Positions 6,823 through 14,089 of a stretch of DNA of 14,875 nucleotides are shown piece by piece (position 1 is the first letter of the stretch; each line of letters begins with the position of its first letter). The DNA comes from UMGS1613 sp963616135 (lineage in GTDB: Bacteria > Bacillota_I > Bacilli_A > RF39 > UBA660), in NCBI GenBank assembly GCA_963616135.1, contig CAVEJT010000024.1, forward strand, positions 1-14,875. The letters are read 5' to 3'. The notes below the pieces were generated by a model. It was not told the DNA's origin, did not search any database, and saw nothing but the letters and a program-made list of their open reading frames with translations. The position numbers were made by a program, and so were the translations under genes.

Positions 6823-7068
6823 ATGACTTGGATTTGGTTTGGATTAGTAATTGCTCTTTTATTAATAGAGTTAGCAACTACGAGGTTAGTAACAATTTGG
6901 TATGTAGCAAGTGCTATTGTGTCAATGATTTTATCAATGTTTATAAATAATTATTTTGTAGAATTTTTAGTCTTTATAATACTTGGAACTATTTTACTTT
7001 TTACAACTAAACCTTATTTGGTTAAGTTTTTAGAAAAAAATAGATTAAATAAAGGAAAAAGAAAATAG
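6823..7068 (+). CDS. NfeD-like membrane protein lacking the OB-fold domain
   Basis: 81-aa protein with two or three hydrophobic helices: WIWFGLVIALLLIELA at the start, then about 24-41 and 46-62. The end is FTTKPYLVKFLEKNRLNKG, very close to the junction that in NfeD proteins links the membrane part to a C-terminal soluble OB-fold. Here the chain stops right after that junction with a basic tail (KGKRK), so the OB domain is absent. No OB-like peptide follows in any frame before the next gene at 7091, so this is a short form and not an obvious frameshift. NfeD proteins partner SPFH/stomatin-type or membrane proteases; no such partner is present here. It is the first gene of a two-gene operon with the CPBP protein, 22 bases downstream. 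Confidence 0.75.
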   Translation: MTWIWFGLVIALLLIELATTRLVTIWYVASAIVSMILSMFINNYFVEFLVFIILGTILLFTTKPYLVKFLEKNRLNKGKRK

Positions 7069-7090
7069 TTATCTAAAAAATGGTGTTATT

Positions 7091-7888
7091 ATGAAGAATA
7101 AATTTAAATATATATTAAACTTATTAAAGGTTCTTATTTGGCCAATTATATTTGTAATAGGTGAAATACTTATAACTGGCATTTTTACACTTATATTTAA
7201 TATTAAAACAAAGGGTGATACTTCATATGAGAATTTTTTAGAATATATGAAGACAGATGGTTATAAAGAAAAATTAGTAGATTTTATTAATAGTCAGTGT
7301 GTGCCAATAATTATACTTACTATGGTAATATTTATACCTATATTTTATCTAGTATTTAAAAAGTATAGGCAAAATGCTAGGTTTAAGTTAAGTGATTCTA
7401 TAGAACCTTTAGTATATGGTATGTCTATATCACTTATATTTAATATAATAGTTTATAGTTTAAATAATATATTTAATTTTACTTCTCAATATAATGGTAG
7501 TTCTATAACTTTAATATCACAAATTATATGTACAGGAATATGTGGACCAATATTAGAAGAGTTTTTATTTAGAGGTATTGTATATAATAAACTAAAAAGT
7601 TTTAATAAACAGTTAGTATCAATTATATTGTGTTCTATTATATTTGGAATATTTCATGATAATATAATAAATGCTGTATATGGTTTTGGAGTAAGTTTTA
7701 TATTAATATATTTGTATGAAAAGTATAAAAATTTAAAAGCACCAATAATTATGCATATTAGTTTAAATCTTACAACTGTCCTTATGTTGCCACTTATAAA
7801 AATGAATTTTATTGCATTTAATTTATATTTATTTGTTATAAGCATAATTACAGTATTAATATTAAAACAATTAATAAAATATGAATAA
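7091..7888 (+). CDS. CPBP-family (CAAX protease-like, Abi) intramembrane metalloprotease
   Basis: 265-aa polytopic membrane protein. The three conserved CPBP motifs are present in order: EEFLFRG (Glu156, Glu157, Arg161), FGIFH (His189) and HISLN (His222, Asn226). They form the intramembrane active site of the glutamate-type protease related to eukaryotic Rce1. In bacteria such proteins process peptides, protect against self-made bacteriocins, or have unknown roles. A long N-terminal half with two TM helices and a polar loop (about 38-70) precedes the catalytic core. The RBS is weak (GGTGTT, 7082-7087), so translation may depend on coupling to the NfeD-like gene 22 bases upstream. No bacteriocin precursor is visible nearby, so an immunity role has no contextual support. 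Confidence 0.9.
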   Translation: MKNKFKYILNLLKVLIWPIIFVIGEILITGIFTLIFNIKTKGDTSYENFLEYMKTDGYKEKLVDFINSQCVPIIILTMVIFIPIFYLVFKKYRQNARFKLSDSIEPLVYGMSISLIFNIIVYSLNNIFNFTSQYNGSSITLISQIICTGICGPILEEFLFRGIVYNKLKSFNKQLVSIILCSIIFGIFHDNIINAVYGFGVSFILIYLYEKYKNLKAPIIMHISLNLTTVLMLPLIKMNFIAFNLYLFVISIITVLILKQLIKYE

Positions 7889-7914
7889 AATAAAAAAATA
7901 TACATATTATAATA

Positions 7915-7936
7915 ATGTCAATAATAATATTGACAT
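7915..7936 (+). repeat. Perfect 9 bp inverted repeat (hairpin or operator)
   Basis: ATGTCAATA (7915-7923) and TATTGACAT (7928-7936) are exact reverse complements around ATAA. No T run follows, so it is not a normal terminator. Each arm contains a TTGACA -35 consensus, one on each strand, but neither has a good -10 at the right distance. It lies between the CPBP stop and the true terminator. Confidence 0.6.
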
Positions 7937-7943
7937 ATAGTAG

Positions 7944-7971
7944 AGAGCTAATTTGATTAGCTCTTTATTTT
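7944..7971 (+). terminator. Intrinsic terminator of the NfeD-like/CPBP operon
   Basis: Stem AGAGCTAAT (7944-7952) / ATTAGCTCT (7956-7964), tight TTG loop (or 8 bp with a five-base loop), then TTATTTT. Confidence 0.82.
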
Positions 7972-7997
7972 GTGCTATTATATAGGTGAAGTGAGGT
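7953..7997 (+). promoter_or_regulatory. Promoter nested in the terminator, and RBS, of the serine hydrolase gene
   Basis: -35 TTGATT (7953-7958) comprises the loop and first bases of the 3' arm of the upstream terminator. 17 bp later is an extended -10 TGCTATTAT (7973-7981). GAGG (7993-7996) is the best-spaced RBS for ATG 8002; an AGGTGAAG (7984-7991) lies further upstream. Confidence 0.65.
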
Positions 7998-8001
7998 ATT
8001 T

Positions 8002-9312
8002 ATGGAAAATTATGATGGAATAATCAAAGATTTAGAACTAACTGGATCAAATATTGAAGAATTAAAAGAAATAAGGGAAACTGTTAAAAGAAATAGTGAT
8101 GCAAATAAAGATTTAGATACTATAATGTTTGAATTAAAAGAAAATATTAAGAATATTACATCTAAATTTTATAATGGAGAAAATAACTTTGGTATTAAAT
8201 ATATGACAGGGTTTACAAGTTCTATATATATACCATCATTTGATTCTTCTGGTGAAATTAAAATATTATTAAATGGTGGTGAAACTAGTAGAGTTTCTAA
8301 TAAAATAGAGGTTAATAAAGATACATTATTTGATACAGCTAGTATTACTAAGTTGTTTACTTTAATACTTGTATTTAAGTTAGAAGAATTAGGACTAATT
8401 GATTTAAATGATAAGATAAAGGAGCTTGATCCAGATTTTAATGGTATGGAAGATTTTACATTTAATGATTTAATAAGATTGCATGGTGAGATATTAACGG
8501 ATGGTAACATAACTTTAGCTCATAATGAAAAAGAGGCTTATCAAATATTAAAAACAGCATATTTAAAAAGTAATACAAGAGAAACTAATAAATATACAGA
8601 TTTTGGGGCTATTATAATAGGAAAAACTATAGAACATATTTTAAGTAAAAAATATAATAAAGATGTTACTTTAGAAGAATTGATGCATAAATATATATTT
8701 AGTGAATCTAATATGAATAATACGTTGTTTAATCCAAAAGGATTAAATATATCAGGTAATGGAGGTTATGATACTTTAGTTCATGATCCAAAAGCAAGAA
8801 TACTTGGTGGAGCAGTAGGAAGTGCTGGAATATTTACAACTAGTGATGATTTAAATAAATTAGCTAAAAATTTATATAGTGTAAATTACATTAACCCAAA
8901 GTTAATCAACAAAGAACATTTAGATAGATTAGGCGAAGTTACATTTAAGGATGGAAGAGAGCCTCAAAAAGGAAATTTAGGAATATATGTAAAGCATCCA
9001 TTAGGATATGAAAAAACATTTACTCCATCATTATTTTCAACAGGTAGCTTTTCACATCAAGGTTGGACAGGTTCTGTAGCGCTTTTTGACCCAAATAATT
9101 TAATACATCATAATTTTTTAACTAATGCTATATATAAAACTGATAACAAGGATGAAATAAGAGCCGATAAACCTATTGGGTTTGGAAATGCTTGGGATAT
9201 TTATGAAAAAGAAATAATAAAAAATATTATGATTATGATGATAACAAAAAAATATTTCAATTTATATAAAGATAGGGAAGTTAATATAAATGATGAAATA
9301 AAAATAAAATAA
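8002..9312 (+). CDS. Serine hydrolase, class C beta-lactamase/DD-peptidase fold, no signal peptide
   Basis: 436-aa member of the beta-lactamase/penicillin-binding-protein-like superfamily (PF00144 type). All three active-site elements are visible: SxxK as SITK (Ser114, Lys117), the Tyr motif as YTD in KYTDFGAIIIG (Tyr198), and the KTG-equivalent as HQG in SHQGWTGS (His352-Gly354). The family hallmark VHDPKARILGGAVGSAG precedes an FTTSDDLNKLAKNL helix. The first 60 residues are charged and helical, with no signal peptide or membrane helix, so the protein looks cytoplasmic. That is unusual for beta-lactamases and DD-peptidases but common for cytoplasmic esterase-like members. The C-terminus carries a Met/Ile-rich helix and charged tail. 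Substrate unknown; a link to the adjacent wall operon is inference. It has its own promoter and terminator. Confidence 0.9.
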   Translation: MENYDGIIKDLELTGSNIEELKEIRETVKRNSDANKDLDTIMFELKENIKNITSKFYNGENNFGIKYMTGFTSSIYIPSFDSSGEIKILLNGGETSRVSNKIEVNKDTLFDTASITKLFTLILVFKLEELGLIDLNDKIKELDPDFNGMEDFTFNDLIRLHGEILTDGNITLAHNEKEAYQILKTAYLKSNTRETNKYTDFGAIIIGKTIEHILSKKYNKDVTLEELMHKYIFSESNMNNTLFNPKGLNISGNGGYDTLVHDPKARILGGAVGSAGIFTTSDDLNKLAKNLYSVNYINPKLINKEHLDRLGEVTFKDGREPQKGNLGIYVKHPLGYEKTFTPSLFSTGSFSHQGWTGSVALFDPNNLIHHNFLTNAIYKTDNKDEIRADKPIGFGNAWDIYEKEIIKNIMIMMITKKYFNLYKDREVNINDEIKIK

Positions 9313-9360
9313 AAAAAGAGTGTAAATAACAAGAGTTTATATTTTATATTCTTTTTTTTT
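9311..9360 (+). terminator. Terminator after the serine hydrolase gene, overlapping its stop
   Basis: A long AT-rich stem: 9311-9326 pairs with 9343-9358 with two G-U pairs around a 16-base loop, ending in a run of nine Ts (9352-9360). The TAA stop (9310-9312) forms the foot of the 5' arm. The A-run and T-run at the two ends could make it bidirectional. Confidence 0.65.
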
Positions 9361-9394
9361 ATACAAAAAAGTGTTATAATTATTTATAGGTGAT
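9352..9394 (+). promoter_or_regulatory. Promoter and RBS of the cell-wall operon
   Basis: Extended -10 TGTTATAAT (9372-9380). The correctly spaced -35 position (9352-9357) is the T run of the previous terminator. AGGTGAT (9388-9394) lies 3 bases before the GTG start at 9398, and the predicted leader is about 10 nt. Confidence 0.68.
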
Positions 9395-9397
9395 AAA

Positions 9398-10129
9398 GTG
9401 ATAAAAAATATTAAAGACGTTGATATAAATTATGTTGACTATGGTGAAGGAGATAATATAATAGTGCTTCTTCATGGCTGGGGGCAAAATATTGAAATGA
9501 TGAAACCAGTTGGTGATGGACTTAAAAAAAATAATAGAATAATTATTGTTGATTTACCTGGTTTTGGATTATCAAAAGAACCTGATACAATTTGGACTAT
9601 GTATGATTATGCAGATTGTATACATGAGTTTTTAAAATCTATAGATGTAGAGAATCCTATTTTGATTGGTCATTCTTTTGGGGGAAAAATAAGTTTAATA
9701 TATGCTAGTAAGTATAAAACAAATAAATTAGTTTTATTTGGTAGTCCTTTTAAAAAAGAAATACAAAAATTAAGTACTAAAACAAAGATATTAAAATCAT
9801 TAAAGAAAGTACCTGTTTTAAATAAATTAGAAGGGTTTGCTAAAAAACATATAGGTTCTAGAGATTATAGAAATGCATCAGAATTTATGAGAAAAATACT
9901 TGTAGAACATGTAAACTTAGATATAACAAATGATGTGAAAAAAATTAAATGTCCAACATTAATAGTTTGGGGAACACTTGATAGTGAAGTACCAATAGAA
10001 GAGGCATATGAACTTGAAAAATTAATAAAAGATGCTGGAGTAGTTGTTTATGATGGTTGTACACATTATGCCTATTTAGAAAGATTAAATCAAACAATAA
10101 GTGTTTTAAAAAGTTTTATAGGAGGTTAA
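9398..10129 (+). CDS. Alpha/beta hydrolase, first gene of the wall operon
   Basis: 243-aa cytoplasmic alpha/beta-hydrolase-fold enzyme with an intact catalytic triad. The nucleophile Ser93 is in the elbow GHSFGG, Asp195 in WGTLDSEVP, and His223 in CTHYAY. The oxyanion-hole segment LLHGWGQ occurs at 24-30. A small basic lid region (about 117-150, with several Lys) lies after strand 6. The substrate cannot be read from sequence; esterase, lipase, thioesterase or C-C hydrolase activities all occur in this fold. It starts with GTG, chosen because AGGTGAT sits just upstream and the conserved fold begins within ten residues. The next gene's RBS GGAGG (10121-10125) lies inside its last codons and the genes are separated by one base, so it is tightly coupled to the MurF-type ligase. 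Confidence 0.92.
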   Translation: MIKNIKDVDINYVDYGEGDNIIVLLHGWGQNIEMMKPVGDGLKKNNRIIIVDLPGFGLSKEPDTIWTMYDYADCIHEFLKSIDVENPILIGHSFGGKISLIYASKYKTNKLVLFGSPFKKEIQKLSTKTKILKSLKKVPVLNKLEGFAKKHIGSRDYRNASEFMRKILVEHVNLDITNDVKKIKCPTLIVWGTLDSEVPIEEAYELEKLIKDAGVVVYDGCTHYAYLERLNQTISVLKSFIGG

Positions 10130-10130
10130 T

Positions 10131-11708
10131 ATGAGTCTATTTTTAATTTCATTAATACCATATTTTATATTTACTATAGCAAAAACTAAGAAATCATTTC
10201 ATATGTTACAACAAAATTATTATGATTTAGATAGTAGATATTTTAAATGGATATTAAGTAATATTAATAAAATTATGTTTGAAAGTGATATATTATTTTT
10301 GTTGCTTATATGTACATTATTTTTTGATATTGGAGTAGAAATTGGTGTATTTATAATATTATATGGAATAATATATATGACATATAGAAAGAAAAAAGTG
10401 GTTGCTAAAAAACCATTAGTTATCACATCTAGAATTAAAAGATTATTTTTTACAATTTTCTTAATGTATTTTGTTATGATAATTCCAGTTATAGTTCATT
10501 TTGATTATGACAATTTAGTTTATGAATATGTTATTTTAGGTTTATTTACATATTTAAATTATTTTGTAGTAATGGCTGCTAATGTAATAAATAAACCAAT
10601 TGAAAAATGTGTTTATCTACATTATAAACGTATGGCTAAATCTAAGTTAAAGAAGATGAATATACCAGTTATTGGTATAACAGGTAGTTATGGAAAAACT
10701 AGTAGTAAAAATATAATTAATGATATTTTAAATGTTAAAATTAATTCATTTGCTAGTCCTAAGAGTTTTAATACTCCTTATGGATTAATTAATACAGTAA
10801 ATAATTATTTAGATAAATTTAATGACATTTTTATAGCAGAAATGGGAGCCTTCAAAATAGGTGATATTAAACAAATTTGTAAAATAGTAAAGCCTAAATA
10901 TGGAATTGTAACTACAATAGGAGAGGCACATTTAGAAAGTTTTGGTTCTAGAGATAATATTATGAAAGGAAAATTTGAACTTGTTGAATCATTACCTAGT
11001 GATGGACTTGCTATATTAAATGGGGATGATCCTTATCAATTAAAGTATCAAATTAAAAATAATTGTAATGTTAAATGGATAGGTATAGATAATAAAGATG
11101 TAGATTTACATGCTACAAATATTAACTTATCAAATAAAGGTACTACTTTTGATTGTGTATTTAAAGGTGATAAAAATAAATATAGATTTACAACTAAATT
11201 ATTAGGTAAACATAATGTTTATAATATTTTAGCGGGTATATTACTTGGACATGAATTAGGTCTTAGTATAAGTGAATTACAAAGAGGTGTAAGTAGTGTA
11301 AAAACTATAGAACATCGTTTAGAATTAAAAAAATATGGGAATATTAATATAATAGATGATGCTTATAATTCAAATCCAGTAGGTTCTCGTATGGCTGTTG
11401 AAGTATTAGGTCTTATGCCGGGTTTAAAAATAATAGTAACTCCTGGTATGATAGAGTTAGGTGATAAGCAATACGAACTTAATTATAAATTTGGTGAATA
11501 TATAAGTAAATGTTGTGATTATGTAATTCTTATTGGTAAAAATCAAACTAAACCAATATATGATGGCTTGATAAAAAATAAATTTAGTGATAAAAAGATA
11601 TTTATATTAAATGATGTTAGAGAAGCTTTTCCATTAATGAATAGATTAGCTGAACCTAGTACTTATGTACTTTTAGAAAATGATTTACCAGATTTATTTA
11701 ATGAATAG
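10131..11708 (+). CDS. murF: MurF-type Mur ligase with N-terminal multi-pass membrane domain
   Basis: 525-aa protein. From about residue 176 it is a MurF-type ATP-dependent ligase, which joins D-Ala-D-Ala to the muramyl tripeptide. Visible motifs are P-loop GITGSYGKTSSK (182-193), TPYGLINT (215-222), EMGA (237-240), GEAHLESFG (264-272), NGDDPY (297-302), GKHNVYNILAG (359-369), HRLEL (395-399), DDAYNSNP (409-416) and a C-terminal Rossmann-like domain. Ordinary MurF begins with a soluble N-terminal domain that holds the UDP-MurNAc substrate. Here that domain is missing, replaced by about 175 residues with some four or five hydrophobic helices (around 1-17, 52-84, 104-122, 133-152) and basic linkers. 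The enzyme should therefore sit on the inner face of the membrane. Operon partners are an alpha/beta hydrolase and Ddl. Identity as a Mur ligase is firm; exact substrate is inference. Confidence 0.9.
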   Translation: MSLFLISLIPYFIFTIAKTKKSFHMLQQNYYDLDSRYFKWILSNINKIMFESDILFLLLICTLFFDIGVEIGVFIILYGIIYMTYRKKKVVAKKPLVITSRIKRLFFTIFLMYFVMIIPVIVHFDYDNLVYEYVILGLFTYLNYFVVMAANVINKPIEKCVYLHYKRMAKSKLKKMNIPVIGITGSYGKTSSKNIINDILNVKINSFASPKSFNTPYGLINTVNNYLDKFNDIFIAEMGAFKIGDIKQICKIVKPKYGIVTTIGEAHLESFGSRDNIMKGKFELVESLPSDGLAILNGDDPYQLKYQIKNNCNVKWIGIDNKDVDLHATNINLSNKGTTFDCVFKGDKNKYRFTTKLLGKHNVYNILAGILLGHELGLSISELQRGVSSVKTIEHRLELKKYGNINIIDDAYNSNPVGSRMAVEVLGLMPGLKIIVTPGMIELGDKQYELNYKFGEYISKCCDYVILIGKNQTKPIYDGLIKNKFSDKKIFILNDVREAFPLMNRLAEPSTYVLLENDLPDLFNE

Positions 11709-11720
11709 GAGAGATGTTTA

Positions 11721-12914
11721 ATGAAGATAAAAGTTGGAGTAATATTTGGTGGTGAAACTGTAGAGCACGAGGTAAGTATTATATCTGCAGTACAAGCTAT
11801 GGAACATATGAATAAAGATAAATATGAAATAGTTCCTATATATATAAGTAAAGATAGATATTGGTATACAGGCAAGATGCTTATGGAAATCGATGTTTAT
11901 CAAGATTTTGAAGAGTTAAAAAAATATGCTAAAAGAGTAGTTCTTACAAAAGGTAAAGATGGATTTTATTTACAAAATACTACAGGATTATTTAGAAGAA
12001 ATATAGCTGATATTGATATAGCTTTTCCAATAGTACATGGAAATAATGCTGAAGATGGAACACTTCAAGGATATCTTGATAGCGTAGGTATTCCTTATGT
12101 AGGAAGTAGAGTTATAGGAAGTGCTCTTGGTCAAGATAAAGTTATAATGAAGCAAATATTTAAAAATTGTGGATTACCTATAGTAGATTATGTTTGGTTT
12201 TTTGATAATGAATATGCTGATGATTGTGAAGCTATATTTGATAAAGTAAAACATTTAGGATATCCTGTAATAGTTAAACCTGCAACTCTTGGTAGCAGTG
12301 TTGGTATAACATATGTAAAGGATGAAAAATCTTTAGCAAGCGCTATAGAAGAAGCTATGACATATGATACTAAAATAATAGTAGAAAAGGCAGTACAAAA
12401 TTTAATAGAAGTAAATTGTAGTGTGCTTGGAAACTATATTAATCAAGAAACAAGTGCAATAGAAGAAGTTACTAGTGATGATGAATTCTTAACTTATAAA
12501 GATAAGTATATAGGAGGATCAAAATCTAAAACTAAAGGTGCAAGTAAAGGAATGGCAAGTGCTAGTAGAATTATACCTGCTCGTATTAGTAAAGAATTAG
12601 AAGAAAAAATAAGAAAAACTTCTAAAGAAGCTTTTGTTGCTCTTAACTTAGGTGGAGTATGTAGAATAGATTATTTAATCGATAAAAAAACAAATAAATA
12701 TTATATTAACGAACCTAATACTATACCTGGTAGTTTATCATTTTATCTATGGGAACCTGTTGGTAAAAAGTATGAAGATTTATTAGATGAAATGATTACA
12801 TTATGTATAAAAGATTATAAAAATAGAGCTCGTAAAACTTATTCTTTTGAAAGTAATATTTTAAGTAACTATGGAATAAAGGGAGCTAAAGGACTAAAGG
12901 GAAAATTAAAATAA
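11721..12914 (+). CDS. ddl: D-alanine-D-alanine ligase
   Basis: 397-aa ATP-grasp enzyme that condenses two D-Ala molecules, the substrate pair for the MurF step encoded just upstream. Motifs: FGGETVEHEVS (9-19), HGNNAEDGTLQG (106-117, with Ala where many Ddl have Gly), VKPATLGSSVG (185-195), omega-loop region with TYKDKYIGG (Tyr263 in the position associated with D-Ala rather than D-lactate specificity), RIDYLID (315-321) and INEPNTIPGS (329-338) supplying metal ligands Glu331 and Asn333. The omega loop is extended by a basic Gly/Ser/Lys segment (267-280), and a C-terminal tail of about 25 residues makes it longer than E. coli DdlB. AGGAGAG (11707-11713) gives the RBS, 12 bases after the upstream stop. 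The stop lies in the operon terminator. Confidence 0.94.
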   Translation: MKIKVGVIFGGETVEHEVSIISAVQAMEHMNKDKYEIVPIYISKDRYWYTGKMLMEIDVYQDFEELKKYAKRVVLTKGKDGFYLQNTTGLFRRNIADIDIAFPIVHGNNAEDGTLQGYLDSVGIPYVGSRVIGSALGQDKVIMKQIFKNCGLPIVDYVWFFDNEYADDCEAIFDKVKHLGYPVIVKPATLGSSVGITYVKDEKSLASAIEEAMTYDTKIIVEKAVQNLIEVNCSVLGNYINQETSAIEEVTSDDEFLTYKDKYIGGSKSKTKGASKGMASASRIIPARISKELEEKIRKTSKEAFVALNLGGVCRIDYLIDKKTNKYYINEPNTIPGSLSFYLWEPVGKKYEDLLDEMITLCIKDYKNRARKTYSFESNILSNYGIKGAKGLKGKLK

Positions 12915-12930
12915 TTTTCTCTTTTTATTT
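12896..12930 (+). terminator. Terminator of the cell-wall operon, containing the ddl stop
   Basis: 5' arm 12896-12907 (AAAGGGAAAATT) pairs with 3' arm 12913-12924 (AATTTTCTCTTT) with one G-U pair. The loop is AAAAT and a T-rich tail runs to 12930. TAA 12912-12914 straddles the loop and 3' arm. Confidence 0.82.
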
Positions 12931-12968
12931 ATAAATAAAAGAATTTTTGATATACTTATTATGGTGAT
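12928..12968 (+). promoter_or_regulatory. Promoter and RBS of the DUF3048 gene
   Basis: Extended -10 TGATATACT (12948-12956) with a weak -35 TTTATA (12928-12933), 17 bp apart; the -35 begins in the T-rich tail of the ddl terminator. GGTGAT (12963-12968) precedes ATG 12972, with a predicted leader near 9 nt. Confidence 0.62.
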
Positions 12969-12971
12969 ACT

Positions 12972-14030
12972 ATGGTAAAAAGAAAATTAAACAAAAAGGG
13001 TAAGATAGTTTTATTTAGTATAGTAGTTTTGTTTATTATAGTAACAGTATTAATTTTTATGTTTACTAAAGAAAAAAATATAAAAGTTAAAGTAGAAGAA
13101 AAAAAAGAAATAAAAAAAGAAGTAAAACCAGAAGAAAAATTAAAAATATTTGATTTAGATTCTAATACTAGACCATATGCTGTTATGATAAATAATATAT
13201 CCACAGTATGGGGATATCAATGTGGACTACAGGATGCATATTTGGTTTATGAAATAATAGTAGAAGGTGGTTATACAAGATTAATGGCTTTATTTAAAGA
13301 TAAAACATTAGATAGAATTGGGACAGTTAGATCTTCTAGACATTATTTTTTAGATTATGCTCTTGAAAATGATGCAATATACGTTCATTTTGGATGGAGT
13401 CCTCAAGCTCAAAATGATATATCAAGTATGGGCATTAATAATATAAATTTTATGAGTTATAATGGATATATAAGAGATACATCATTACCTCTTGCTATAG
13501 AACACACTGCATTTACATCTACTGAGAAGATAATGAGTGGAGCGTCTTATTATGGATATAGAACAACTACAGAAATAAAACCCTTATTTAACTATAGTGT
13601 AAAGTCAATTGATTTATCAAATATAGAAGGTGTTATACCTGCAAATAAAATATACATAAATTATTCAAATAGTAGATCTACAACATTTATATATGATGGA
13701 GAATCCAAGGTTTATAAGAGATATCAAAATGATATAGAACACACTGATTATATAACAGGTCAAATATATACTGCTAAAAATATAATTACATATCAAGTAA
13801 GTAATTATTCAATACCTGGTGATGATAAAGGTAGACAAACTTTAGATAATATTGGAAGTGGTACTGGATGGTATGTAACAGAAGGAAATGCGGTTCCAAT
13901 TACTTGGGAAAAAACATCAAGAGAAAGTAAAACAAAATATAAGTATTTAGATGGAACTGAAATAAAAATAAATGATGGAAATACATATATAGAAATACAA
14001 CCAATAGGTAGAGATTTAGTAATAGAATAG
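12972..14030 (+). CDS. Membrane-anchored DUF3048 (YerB-like) protein
   Basis: 352-aa protein. A basic N-terminus and one long hydrophobic helix (about 11-32) form an N-in signal anchor without a lipobox. A highly charged Lys/Glu linker (33-58) leads to a DUF3048 domain from about residue 61 to the end. The domain begins with DSNTRPYAVMINN and contains DAYLVYEIIVEGGYTRLMALF and the signature RIGTVRSSRHYFLDYA (115-130). It ends with the second DUF3048 half (TGWYVTEGNAVPITWEK, followed by a short Gly-rich strand region). The founding member is Bacillus YerB, a lipoprotein of unsettled role; here a TM anchor replaces the lipid anchor, placing the domain outside the cell. It follows the wall operon but has its own promoter, so a role in the envelope is plausible and unproven. 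Confidence 0.92.
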   Translation: MVKRKLNKKGKIVLFSIVVLFIIVTVLIFMFTKEKNIKVKVEEKKEIKKEVKPEEKLKIFDLDSNTRPYAVMINNISTVWGYQCGLQDAYLVYEIIVEGGYTRLMALFKDKTLDRIGTVRSSRHYFLDYALENDAIYVHFGWSPQAQNDISSMGINNINFMSYNGYIRDTSLPLAIEHTAFTSTEKIMSGASYYGYRTTTEIKPLFNYSVKSIDLSNIEGVIPANKIYINYSNSRSTTFIYDGESKVYKRYQNDIEHTDYITGQIYTAKNIITYQVSNYSIPGDDKGRQTLDNIGSGTGWYVTEGNAVPITWEKTSRESKTKYKYLDGTEIKINDGNTYIEIQPIGRDLVIE

Positions 14031-14050
14031 TATTATTATTAAAATTTCCA

Positions 14051-14066
14051 TATTTGGTAACAAATA
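14051..14066 (+). repeat. Short inverted repeat between the DUF3048 and HD genes
   Basis: TATTTG (14051-14056) and CAAATA (14061-14066) pair around GTAA. A T run occurs only ten bases later (14076-14082), so at best it is a weak terminator. No better terminator is visible for the DUF3048 gene. Confidence 0.35.
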
Positions 14067-14089
14067 ACATTATAATTTTTTTAAATATG

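Noticed and set aside
7889..8001. CRISPR-like or tandem repeat in the CPBP/serine hydrolase gap
   Set aside because: The two structures are separate inverted repeats with different sequences; no direct repeats or spacers are present.
12959..13204. Minus-strand open frame inside the DUF3048 gene
   Set aside because: It is antisense to a well-supported gene, has no RBS or promoter, and its composition mirrors the Lys/Glu linker. Similar antisense frames at 3181-3402, 7654-7905, 8169-8510, 10220-10426 and 11663-11903 were dropped for the same reason.
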